Assembly: GCA_029213045.1 (NCBI GenBank)
Contig: JARGPN010000001.1
Span: 186,001 to 250,000, forward strand
DNA: 64,000 nucleotides
Direction: 5' to 3'
Source of the DNA: Alcanivoracaceae bacterium
GTDB lineage: Bacteria > Pseudomonadota > Gammaproteobacteria > Pseudomonadales > Alcanivoracaceae
The position numbers and the translations under genes are program-made. The notes below the pieces were generated by a model, which worked only from the letters and a program-made list of their open reading frames with translations, was not told the DNA's origin and ran no database searches. Each line of letters starts with the position of its first letter. Positions within the stretch are counted from its first letter, which is position 1. Of the stretch, positions 1 to 8,024 are shown in pieces.

Positions 1-7
1 TCGACCC

Positions 8-57
8 AAATACTAAAAAGGGCCCACTCCTTTCGGAGTGAGCCCTTTTTAGTATTT
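8..57 (-). terminator. Native ssrA terminator, displaced by the island
   Basis: A near-perfect 23-bp inverted repeat (8-30 with 35-57, one G.T-type mismatch) closes a 4-base loop, GAAA on the minus strand. The stem is flanked by A-rich and T-rich arms, so it can terminate in both directions. Read on the minus strand it directly follows the left copy of the ssrA 3' end. If the island were removed, ssrA would run straight into this hairpin, so it is best read as the original tmRNA terminator. Confidence 0.85.
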
Positions 58-73
58 GGTGGAGCCGGCGGGA
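54..73. repeat. Left island attachment site (direct repeat of ssrA 3' end)
   Basis: These 20 bases are identical to 13464-13483, which contain the last 17 bases of ssrA plus three flanking bases. Similarity continues weakly for about 10 more bases (a shared 'aacccgc') and then stops. Direct repeats of a tRNA or tmRNA 3' end on both sides of an integrase-bearing segment are the usual mark of tyrosine-recombinase integration. Confidence 0.88.
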
Positions 74-167
74 GACTAACCCGCTAGCCATAACCATTTG
101 ATTTATAAGCCAGCTTCCCGGGCGCTAGGCGGCGGTACCTTCGAAAATTGTACCACAGAAATGTCTA

Positions 168-181
168 TGAAACCGGTTTCA
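168..181. repeat. Island palindrome copy 1 (TGAAACCGGTTTCA)
   Basis: A perfect 14-bp palindrome about 95 bp inside the left attachment site, in non-coding DNA. It is the leftmost of six copies in the island. The next one is about 7.8 kb away. Confidence 0.85.
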
Positions 182-457
182 TTTTTTGGAAATTGGACCT
201 AGAGGGTTTGGCCTCAAAGGGCAGATTTCTGAGCGTTAGCGGCTAGGGCGAGCCCAATTGATTTGTGGGTGGTCATAATGACTATTCCGGACCCAGACGC
301 TCTAGGGCTAGAAGAAGAGCCTCACGCCTAGAACAAAAAGCTTCGGGTGACTGCTCGTCTTGTCGGACTCGGCTGGATCGATATCCATCTCGATGCCCGA
401 ATTATGAACCCTTTTCAAGAAGTAGCGCCATGCTCCCTCCTGTCCCTCTTTCCCCTT
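182..457. other. Non-coding island end
   Basis: This lies between the first palindrome and the 3' end of the helicase gene. Only short overlapping reading frames are present, without good ribosome-binding sites, and I see no gene here. It would form the untranslated tail of the long minus-strand transcription direction of the island. Confidence 0.5.
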
Positions 458-3400
458 CTAGCAAACTGGAGCAGATGGACAGATGTTGGCATACGCACAC
501 CGGCTGCAGTGTCTTCCCTTGCTCGGAGAAATTACTCCTGATAGGTAGTTGACGGCAGCCTTGAATGATTTCGTGCTTTCAATCCTTCTTGCTCCGGGAA
601 CGTTATCGCTCTTATCTGACATAACATAATGTAAACTTAACTTCTTACTTCCTTGGACAAGTAAGCCCGGAACTACAGGTTTTAATATTGTCTGAGCGCT
701 TGAAACGCCGGATCGACTAAATTTAATCATGGCAAATTCTACGCTGTGAGGATTCTCAAGAATGAATCCCCACGGCAATTGAATGGTGACACCGCCAACA
801 ATGGATTTCGGCTCACAAAGTATTCCGCCCTTAGAGATAATAATCTTTATTAAATCTATTCCTTTCGAAAATGCCGTGTTTGCGTCTTTCCAAAGCTTCG
901 GGTCTTCAACTTGATCTGGAAGGCCATATTCAGACCATATTTCGCGGGAAATCTCGTTGGGGTCAATCTGCTCTCCGCCGGCAAACCGCTTTAACAAGTG
1001 CATTATGGCCCATCGGGTTTGAATTGAAATGTCTATATCCGTCTCAGGCTTTAGCTTTAGAATCCGTGAGTACCAATACTGAAGTGAACAAGTAACATAA
1101 CTCCTAAAGTGCTCGTAATTAATTTCTGGTTCAGGGGTAAAGCGATTTACTGCAGGAGAAAGACTTTGTGGTAGATAATTTTCGCTGAAATCTACGTCGA
1201 GATACTTCTTTGGATAATGATCCCACTGAGGCGCGAAGTTATCTCGGCCGAACTGCCCGTCTTGATAAATATAAAGATGGTTTCTTGCCCGTGATACAGC
1301 GACATATAAAAGATTGTTTCTTTCGACCGCCTCCTCCATGTCATATTCATCCTTGTTACTCCCAAGTGACTCTGGAGGAACCATCGTCATTACATCGTCC
1401 TCAGGCCTCCAAGTCGGTGCCTTTGAGGAGTAATAGCCGCTACTCGCATACCCCAAGTGAACAGCATCAAACTCCAAGCCTTTGCTGCCGTGTACTGTAA
1501 GTAGTCTAACGCCGTCTAGAGCCTCGGCCTCTGGTGGCAGCTCTCGGCTTGCAAGCTCTTCACCAATTCTTTGCCGCAGGTGCTGGCGAATCAAAAAGCG
1601 GTAGAGACGGTAGTCCTTCGCATTTGCCGCGCCATTGCGAACCGCGTAGCAGAACTGCCAAAGAGCTAGTTTTGATACCCAAGCTTCAACTGAGTTCTCT
1701 TCTGTTCCGGGAACATTAAACCTGCTTTCCAGAAGTAGATCGCAGACAAGTGCCCATGTGCTAGATTGACGATTCCATTTGCCTATCAATTGATTGAGGT
1801 TTCTTATGGCCTGTTGGCCTTGCAAGGAAAGATCAAGGTGCTGATGATTAAGCCACCGGCCGCGCTGCAATGTTGGCCTGCTTTTGGTTTTTTCGAGAAG
1901 TGCTTCAATGTCCGCTAAAGGCATATCTAAACCATCTATGCCCTTCAGGCCGATTAGGGATTTTGGATTCCGCTCAACCAGAAGCTGCATTAGGCAATAA
2001 ATTTGTTTGATTTCAACACGCTGGGATATATCGCCGACGTAAACGATAGGTATTCCACTGTCCTTTAGCGCTTCTGCTACATCTGTGACCTCGTTTACGC
2101 TTCTGCATAGAACAGCTTGGTCTCTAAATGCAACTCCTTGATTCTTTAGGTGTTGGATGTTCTTTACTATCGCTAAAGGAATAGTTGTTCGTGAGTGGCA
2201 TGTAGTGAGTACGGGCTTGAGGCCACTGGGCCCTTTTTCGGCAGTCATGGGGGCAAGTGGTATTTGGGATTCCAGTCGATGTTGACGCCCAACTTCCTCG
2301 ACGAGATTAAGTATCTCCTGTGAACTGCGCCGATTCCTATTCAGCGTATAGCGCTGTATTTGCGTGCCGTTTGCATGGGCTTTAAATTCCTGATCAAACT
2401 TTAGAAGACTCTTAAGTGATGCTCCGCGCCAGTGATGTATTGCTTGGCGAATGTCTCCGACTACCCATATAGATTTAGATTTACCAATTTGCCTTAGCAA
2501 CTCTACCATGGCTTGAGTTACGTCCTGATACTCATCAACAAGGACGTACTTAAACCGATCCGCTAGCTCTACAAAGGGTGCTCTGTTTTCTTTGAGGGCG
2601 AGGGCAGGAAGAGATATCAGGTCTACAAAGTCAATCTCCTGACGATTGCGAAGTAATGCCTCATGAGCTGCATATAGGGTGGCAACGTCGTGCCTTTGAC
2701 TTTGTAGTTCAGAGTCATCGCATGGATGCTCTAGAATAAAACGCCTATACTCGTCAGGCGAAATCAGCTCTTCCTTTAAACGCTTTATTCCATTGATTAC
2801 AGGAATAAGCCAATCTATAGGGTCATCCGTTCGTAAGTAATGCATCAAATCGAGACTTGGTAGAGCTGAAGTGAGCATTGATATCGTCGAAAGTAAATCT
2901 GTTACGGGGATGTCCGGCTCTAATCTGAAGTGATGATGATACTTCCTTAAAAACTCAAGGCCAAAGGCATGGAAGGTGCCAGCCCATACATTCGATACGT
3001 CTTGAACTCCTATTCCTCTTAGTCGCTCTATAAGCTCAAATGCTGCCTTGTTCGTAAAGGTTAATACCAATATCTCAGATGGATCGACCCCTTTGTCTTT
3101 GATTAGATGCTTTATTCTGTGTATCAGTGTTGTGGTTTTACCAGTTCCGGGTCCGGCGACAACGTTAGATGCTCTTGCTTCGCTCTGCGCCGCTTTAATC
3201 TGATCTATACTTGGCTCTTTTAGTTGTGATTCTTTCTGGTTAAAGACAGGAAGAAACAGGGCATCAAGCATTTGTATTTGGGCGTACTCTAATGGTATCC
3301 CCAAGAGCTCAGAAACTGAGCTCGGAGTATGATTATTGGCTGCAAGCTTTCTTGCTAGCTCTCTAGGAAGCAGTAACTCTCGGGCATAAACGTTAGCTTG

Positions 3401-3796
3401 TAACTCCTCCCTTTCTCGCGCCCCGTATGCCTCAACTTTCATTACGGAGGAGGTCCCCTCAGATCCAAATAGCTCCTTGAGATGAGATACTTTTGTTGGG
3501 GAGCATTGGGAGTCTAAGTACCAATGTCCTAGCTCGTGGCCAATTAGAGAGCAAAACTTTGGGCTCCAAGGCTCGATCTCATTGTTAACATAAATAAACC
3601 TTTGAGATCTGATGAGTACAGCGCTTCCACCGCCAAGATCCGGGAATGATTTGTTGATAGGCTCAATTGCAATGTTGAGCTTGTCCTCAACAGATAATAG
3701 GAGATTGCGTGCTGATACGATGGATAGAGGGTTTCCGTCCGTGAGTAAGGTCCTCGTTTCCAGAGCCTGATCCCTAGCCCTTTGGAATGGGTTCAT
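458..3796 (-). CDS. ImmA/IrrE metallopeptidase-UvrD/Rep helicase fusion
   Basis: A 1112-aa multidomain protein. Residues 1-180 look like an ImmA/IrrE (COG2856) zinc peptidase: HELGH at 87-91 and the downstream acidic helix EELQANVYARELLLP near 130-144. An SF1A UvrD-like helicase follows, with Walker A GPGTGKT (215-221), Walker B DEYQD (421-425), VVGDIRQ (446-451), a motif V VHGSKGLEFDA and a motif VI YVAVSRAR. The last 17 residues carry a C-x2-C-x5-C-x5-C cluster. With an upstream Cys in VTCSLQYWY, this resembles the iron-sulfur cysteines of Cas4/AddB-type PD-(D/E)XK nucleases. I cannot find a convincing D...ExK active site between them, so the nuclease fold may be degenerate. The start lies 1 nt after the stop of the upstream gene, implying co-transcription. 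Such fusions are typical of mobile islands. A role in phage defence is inference only. Confidence 0.85.
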   Translation of the reverse strand: MNPFQRARDQALETRTLLTDGNPLSIVSARNLLLSVEDKLNIAIEPINKSFPDLGGGSAVLIRSQRFIYVNNEIEPWSPKFCSLIGHELGHWYLDSQCSPTKVSHLKELFGSEGTSSVMKVEAYGAREREELQANVYARELLLPRELARKLAANNHTPSSVSELLGIPLEYAQIQMLDALFLPVFNQKESQLKEPSIDQIKAAQSEARASNVVAGPGTGKTTTLIHRIKHLIKDKGVDPSEILVLTFTNKAAFELIERLRGIGVQDVSNVWAGTFHAFGLEFLRKYHHHFRLEPDIPVTDLLSTISMLTSALPSLDLMHYLRTDDPIDWLIPVINGIKRLKEELISPDEYRRFILEHPCDDSELQSQRHDVATLYAAHEALLRNRQEIDFVDLISLPALALKENRAPFVELADRFKYVLVDEYQDVTQAMVELLRQIGKSKSIWVVGDIRQAIHHWRGASLKSLLKFDQEFKAHANGTQIQRYTLNRNRRSSQEILNLVEEVGRQHRLESQIPLAPMTAEKGPSGLKPVLTTCHSRTTIPLAIVKNIQHLKNQGVAFRDQAVLCRSVNEVTDVAEALKDSGIPIVYVGDISQRVEIKQIYCLMQLLVERNPKSLIGLKGIDGLDMPLADIEALLEKTKSRPTLQRGRWLNHQHLDLSLQGQQAIRNLNQLIGKWNRQSSTWALVCDLLLESRFNVPGTEENSVEAWVSKLALWQFCYAVRNGAANAKDYRLYRFLIRQHLRQRIGEELASRELPPEAEALDGVRLLTVHGSKGLEFDAVHLGYASSGYYSSKAPTWRPEDDVMTMVPPESLGSNKDEYDMEEAVERNNLLYVAVSRARNHLYIYQDGQFGRDNFAPQWDHYPKKYLDVDFSENYLPQSLSPAVNRFTPEPEINYEHFRSYVTCSLQYWYSRILKLKPETDIDISIQTRWAIMHLLKRFAGGEQIDPNEISREIWSEYGLPDQVEDPKLWKDANTAFSKGIDLIKIIISKGGILCEPKSIVGGVTIQLPWGFILENPHSVEFAMIKFSRSGVSSAQTILKPVVPGLLVQGSKKLSLHYVMSDKSDNVPGARRIESTKSFKAAVNYLSGVISPSKGRHCSRCAYANICPSAPVC

Positions 3797-3797
3797 A

Positions 3798-4838
3798 TTA
3801 TTTATCTCTAAAATCTAGAAGGAATGCCTCTTCCTCAGGTGTGAGACCAAGACTTTTGATGGATTCTTCCCATGATACAGCTTCAGTTTGTACCAGTGGC
3901 TTTCCACTCTCTGCTTTGTATGAAGGCACGAGCTTTGCGCTTCTAGTGTTTTCGATAAATTCTCTTAAAATATTGAGTGAGGTGTTGAATTGTCTGCTTA
4001 GTAACGCCAAAAATGAATTTGGAGCTTCGATTGATCCATCAAGAACAGAAGAAATTAAAGCTCTATGACCATAAACTCCTATCCTTTCTGCGATCTTTCC
4101 TAGAGCTGGCCCCTTGGTCTCGGCTATCTTTTCGCCTAATTCTTCCATGGCCCGATAAATTCCGTGCCCATGAGAGATAAAGAAAAATCCAAATTGGGAA
4201 GCTGAATGGTTATATTCTTTTGCAGAAGCCCGAATTCTCACATCGAGATCTGGGTCAACTCTAACCATTACTTGGTTGCTTTCCTCAGAGTGCCATTTTT
4301 TTGCTTCCACATTTAAAGAATGTATTAAAAACTTCGATGATTCATAGAATGTTCTCCTGTCGAAGTCCTCAAACCCTATTTCTATAAATGTTCGAGTAAC
4401 ATTTGAGAAGCTCTTTCCAAGACCTTTAGCCTCAAACTGAATGCATTCCTTCAGGCTCGCTGGCATGGTGACGCCGATAGTGGACCGCTTCTGCTTTGAC
4501 TGGAATCTCGTCGTGATTTTTTCTTCTTGCGCAGTATTGGCAAAAGATTTCCCCTCTTCTTGAGTGGCTTCGTTGTAATGGTTCGTCCATTCCGCAAACG
4601 GGACTGAAAGTAGGCTCTCATTGAGTAGTAGGACTGTCTTCTTGATTGCTTCTTGAGCGCTCTTCCCAGAAATGGCCGATATTGGCGATCCCGGGAAGTC
4701 GACGGTGCAGCTCACTGTGCCCGCGTCCGTATCGATCTCTAAGTGTGCATGGCTAAATGCCGATGCGTAGAGGTCTGGTAACTTGTCGAGCAACGCCTTT
4801 CCCTCTGCAATCCCTAAAGGGTCATGAGAGACTTTCAT
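3798..4838 (-). CDS. Putative DNA-binding regulator paired with the ImmA-helicase
   Basis: A 346-aa protein not recognised by name. Two segments look like ribbon-helix-helix units: one beginning STIGVTMPASLKE (about 120-160) and one beginning NQVMVRVDPDLDVRIRASA (about 190-225). A later segment (about 245-295, GKIAERIGVYGHRALISSVL) could be helix-turn-helix. The C-terminus LTPEEEAFLLDFRDK resembles the tails of proteins encoded just upstream of ImmA/IrrE peptidases. The start has a good GGAGG ribosome-binding site. Its stop is 1 nt before the helicase start. By analogy with Xre-COG2856 pairs it may be a repressor or antitoxin cut by the partner's peptidase domain. That is inferred from neighbourhood, not shown. 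Confidence 0.6.
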   Translation of the reverse strand: MKVSHDPLGIAEGKALLDKLPDLYASAFSHAHLEIDTDAGTVSCTVDFPGSPISAISGKSAQEAIKKTVLLLNESLLSVPFAEWTNHYNEATQEEGKSFANTAQEEKITTRFQSKQKRSTIGVTMPASLKECIQFEAKGLGKSFSNVTRTFIEIGFEDFDRRTFYESSKFLIHSLNVEAKKWHSEESNQVMVRVDPDLDVRIRASAKEYNHSASQFGFFFISHGHGIYRAMEELGEKIAETKGPALGKIAERIGVYGHRALISSVLDGSIEAPNSFLALLSRQFNTSLNILREFIENTRSAKLVPSYKAESGKPLVQTEAVSWEESIKSLGLTPEEEAFLLDFRDK

Positions 4839-4877
4839 TGCCGGCCTCCGCTGGAATGTGTTCCAAATAATTAGTGA

Positions 4878-4903
4878 TTGACATGAGCTTACCCATGTAT
4901 CAA
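4878..4903. promoter_or_regulatory. Divergent promoter/operator between regulator and oxygenase
   Basis: The 89-bp gap between two divergent genes contains an imperfect inverted repeat: TTGACATG (4878-4885), 8 bases, then CATGTATCAA (4894-4903). The first arm doubles as a consensus -35 (TTGACA) for the rightward gene, with a weak TATCAA -10 about 15 bp on. It would be a natural operator for the regulator encoded at 3798-4838. Confidence 0.45.
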
Positions 4904-4927
4904 CAATATATCAAATAGGAGGTAGCC

Positions 4928-5971
4928 ATGACGACATCGCACCTCGGGGCGGCTGTCAGGGCTGCCATTGCTGACTGGGAGAAGGAAGGCTCGGCCGCGA
5001 AGAGGCTTGAAGAGCTCGCGGAGCCCGCACAGCTGGCCGAGAAGTTACATAAGCTTGCCATAGAACGCCTGCCAGAGGGGGGCGCCGAGCTGGGCACAAT
5101 CCGGGCGTTGGTATCCAGCGAGCCTTGCCTTCATTTGAAAGGCATCATTTCTCTGGGGCAGATGCAGTCTACGCCCGGGGGTTTTACCCCGGTTCCTGAT
5201 GATGACACTACTATCAGGGCTCGAGCTACGGTGTTGGCAATACATTCCTTATTGGGGATGGAGACCATTTCATACGGGACCGAGAATAATGGTGAGCTCT
5301 TTGTAAATTTGGTGCCGATTGACGGCCAAGGCGCGTACGCAGAGAAGTCTAAGAACGCGATGAGAGGCCATACAGATGCCGCCAGTTTTCCGTTTAGTGG
5401 CGAGCGTGACCACGATCAGCCCCGAATAGCTCCGTCCCCTGATCTGGTTACACTGATCGGGTTGAGAAATCCTAGCAAAGTGCCAACAACAATTATGCCA
5501 CTAAAGAAAGTGGTTAGCGGACTAGATCAGCAAACGATCGAAGTACTGCAGGAGCCTAGGTTCTCCATTCGGCCTCAAAAGACCTTTATAGAAGGCATGC
5601 AGAAAAAGCTCGGCAGGGTTCACGTGCTCCACCGGGTGCCCCTCCTGAGAATACTCCGTACAAGTCTCCTCTCAATCAGGTATAGCCACTCATCAGTGGT
5701 GAGTTATGACAGCGCTGATTCTGTGTCTGAGGAAGCCTGCAATAGGTTGCAGCAAGCATGTGCGCATTCTGTGGAAGAGCTGGTTATTGAGCCCGGTGAT
5801 ATTCTTGTGATAAACAATCGGTCCTGTTTGCATGGCAGGCGAAGTTTGGGAGAAGAGGGGAATAACGGGCGCTGGTTGATTAGAGCCTACGGATTGAATA
5901 CCGAGACATTAAGTGAAGAGCAGCGGTATCACGATGGTGACCCGAAGAAGAAGCATATACTTTATCCATGA
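4928..5971 (+). CDS. Fe(II)/2-oxoglutarate oxygenase, TauD/clavaminate synthase-like
   Basis: A 347-aa protein with the facial-triad layout of clavaminate synthase/TauD-like oxygenases. It has H148-T-D150 (in RGHTDAASFPF), a distal H302 (CLHGRRS) after the strand EPGDILVINN, and R315/R319 (GRWLIRAYG) suited to binding the 2-oxoglutarate carboxylate. This subgroup hydroxylates free or carrier-bound amino acids and small acids. The substrate cannot be read from sequence. The start is fixed by AGGAGG 5 bases upstream of the ATG. It is divergent from the regulator-helicase pair and shares its control region. It is the island's only clearly metabolic enzyme. Function within the island is unknown. 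Confidence 0.75.
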   Translation: MTTSHLGAAVRAAIADWEKEGSAAKRLEELAEPAQLAEKLHKLAIERLPEGGAELGTIRALVSSEPCLHLKGIISLGQMQSTPGGFTPVPDDDTTIRARATVLAIHSLLGMETISYGTENNGELFVNLVPIDGQGAYAEKSKNAMRGHTDAASFPFSGERDHDQPRIAPSPDLVTLIGLRNPSKVPTTIMPLKKVVSGLDQQTIEVLQEPRFSIRPQKTFIEGMQKKLGRVHVLHRVPLLRILRTSLLSIRYSHSSVVSYDSADSVSEEACNRLQQACAHSVEELVIEPGDILVINNRSCLHGRRSLGEEGNNGRWLIRAYGLNTETLSEEQRYHDGDPKKKHILYP

Positions 5972-6387
5972 CTCATGCGTGTTCATAGAATTGGCTCGCC
6001 ACTCCATCGTTCTCTAGCTATTGGCGAAGTTTGGTCTGGGCTGCCCGGGCTCAGCCAAGACCATTCTTCTATCAGATAGTTGATTACGGCTATGCAAACT
6101 TACTTGAAGTTAGGCTTATCTGTTGTGGAAGATTTCTTACATGACTTATGGTCGATATCGGTTAAGTCATTTTATAGGTGTGCCAAGCTTCCCTTGCCAA
6201 TGCTAGCCAGCGGCCCGCGACACCTGCACAGTGGTGAGACAGCCGGAAAGACGGTCTATGTCTGCCCACCTATGCCAATCTTTTTTGATTTACAAAGAGA
6301 AGAGAGCTATCTCACTTTGCTATGAGTTAGGCAGGTAGTGGCAGTGGATACGCAATGGCGTGCATGCGTCTGGCTGGGTATTCTCAC
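5972..6387. other. Intergenic stretch with an imperfect stem-loop
   Basis: There are 416 bases between convergent genes. An inverted repeat (6033-6043 with 6052-6062, one mismatch) lies 60 bases after the oxygenase stop and could act as a weak terminator. An 81-codon open frame at 6080-6325 on the plus strand lacks a ribosome-binding site and recognisable features, so I do not call it a gene. Confidence 0.5.
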
Positions 6388-7872
6388 TCATGCCAGTGGA
6401 GGCGTTTGGCGTCCCTTGAGCTGGAATGCCCCTAGTCCTTGGGAGCCGTAGCTAGTTTCGAACTCATAAAGAATCCCTTTGTCTCTTAGCGCTCGCAGGT
6501 AGTGCTGCACGGCTAGCGCCGGCTTGGGGACCCATTCCCAGTCCTGATCATTGATTTCAGTCAGCTCTCGCGGTTTCCTTGCAGGAATTTCCTCGGCGCC
6601 ACAGGCAAGCAGCTTGGCGACATCCTCAGTGAGCGGCGAGGATTTGACGCCCTTCTTGTAGAGTCGCCGGCAGGCATCACCCGGGGTTACTTGACGGTAC
6701 TTCGCAAGCGAGGCGTCAGCTTGGACCCAGTTCTTTGGCAGTATGTCACCGCCCGGGTTAAGGGGCTTTCTCCAATACTGCACGCCGTGTTGGGCTTCGA
6801 ACTTCAGTGCTTTCTGATAGGGCTCAATCACTAGGAATTCATAGATTGCCCACTGCCAGACACAGCGGTGGACTTCCCAAAATGCGAGCTCGTCTGGGAC
6901 AGGCACATTCACTTCCGCAGGGATGAGACCAAATCGCTTTATGAGCGTATCGCTTACTTTGGCTGACTTGGTGCGCGGCTTGATGACCTGTTGCAAGTAT
7001 TCCTGCCGGCGTTTCTCACGCCATTGCTCTTGCCGCGCTCTGACGAGCTTGCGTGCGATCTGCTCGAGAACTTGCTGGCGGACATTGGCCTGCTCCTGAG
7101 CTTGCTCGGCTTTTAGTGCGTCTTGTGCAAGTCGCCGCTCCGCCTCTCTTTCTTGAGCTAGTTTCTCTATCCTCGCTTTTTCCATGGCGTCATCTAGGGC
7201 AGCATGGATGTCGTCTGGGTAGAGATTGCAGCTCACCCACTCGCGGTGCGCTTTCTCGATGACATGCTCTCTGAATCTGTCTGGGCTGGCGAGCAACTCT
7301 TGCCACTCCTCTCCTTGGCATTCTTTTACGTGGATCTCAAGACAGTTGAGGTGGTTGCGGCGGTAGAAGGAGCCCCGGACCGAGTCTACTGGGTTGGCCA
7401 CATGAACCTCGACAAACAGCGGAACGTTTTCACTCAGGTAGGCCGTGACGTCGGGAGTCCTTATTTCGCCTTCGACAACGAGCCTGTGTTCTAGCTGAGT
7501 ACGCGTGAGCTCTACACGCCGGCCCGGTGACCACGCTCGACCTATGATTTTGTTGTCGCCTTCCCAGTCCTCCAGCGCCAGTTCGGTTTCGTAACCGGGC
7601 AGAAGCAATGCCTTCTGTTCAGCTATAATCTGCTTGGCCCACAAGTGAGCCAGTGATTCGGCTTCGCCGGAGCATTCAGACCCCTGACGATGTGAGAAGT
7701 AGAACGCTTTTATTCGCCCGTCAAATTTCCGATTGGCAGCGGTAAGTTTCTCTTTGCACACGCGACATTCGGCCCCCTTGAACCCTTCGGCCACGAGATT
7801 GATATGGACGACATTTTCTGTGCTGGGGTCCCAAGCTAGAACCGAAGCTACTTTTCTGATGCTTTTAGTCAT
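6388..7872 (-). CDS. CoiA-like nuclease with zinc finger and coiled coil
   Basis: A 494-aa protein resembling the competence-protein-CoiA-like family. The N-terminus has a probable zinc site: C36-x2-C39, then H61 and C67 in YFSHRQGSEC. A PD-(D/E)XK-type core follows: TPDV with D141, then LFVEVHVAN with E155 and H157 where the family usually has K or Q. Residues about 225-310 are a highly charged coiled coil (Glu/Arg/Gln/Ala-rich). The last 180 residues are of unknown fold. CoiA acts during transformation in Gram-positives, whereas the broader family is scattered on mobile and defence islands. No competence genes lie nearby. Nuclease activity is likely, role unknown. Confidence 0.65.
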   Translation of the reverse strand: MTKSIRKVASVLAWDPSTENVVHINLVAEGFKGAECRVCKEKLTAANRKFDGRIKAFYFSHRQGSECSGEAESLAHLWAKQIIAEQKALLLPGYETELALEDWEGDNKIIGRAWSPGRRVELTRTQLEHRLVVEGEIRTPDVTAYLSENVPLFVEVHVANPVDSVRGSFYRRNHLNCLEIHVKECQGEEWQELLASPDRFREHVIEKAHREWVSCNLYPDDIHAALDDAMEKARIEKLAQEREAERRLAQDALKAEQAQEQANVRQQVLEQIARKLVRARQEQWREKRRQEYLQQVIKPRTKSAKVSDTLIKRFGLIPAEVNVPVPDELAFWEVHRCVWQWAIYEFLVIEPYQKALKFEAQHGVQYWRKPLNPGGDILPKNWVQADASLAKYRQVTPGDACRRLYKKGVKSSPLTEDVAKLLACGAEEIPARKPRELTEINDQDWEWVPKPALAVQHYLRALRDKGILYEFETSYGSQGLGAFQLKGRQTPPLA

Positions 7873-8008
7873 CGAGAGCTCAGAGTTGCCAATAGTGCGT
7901 GTCTTGATGGTACAGATCGCTCAGAGGATTGACTCGCCCCGGCGAAAACTTGGATTGTGGCTCATGAATCAGCGCTATCCGAGCGTGCCATCTGAGTATT
8001 TAAGTGAA

Positions 8009-8024
8009 TTGAAACCGGTTTCAA
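8009..8024. repeat. Island palindrome copy 2 (TTGAAACCGGTTTCAA)
   Basis: A perfect 16-bp palindrome. It overlaps the TGA stop codon (8021-8023, minus strand) of the 448-aa gene. Confidence 0.9.

Noticed and set aside
400-541. A short plus-strand frame containing MNPFQ, the same first five residues as the helicase
   Set aside because: It lies antisense to the helicase 3' end, the match stops after five residues, and codons differ. Probably chance.
6080-6325. 81-codon open frame after the oxygenase gene
   Set aside because: No ribosome-binding site, irregular composition, no recognisable domain.
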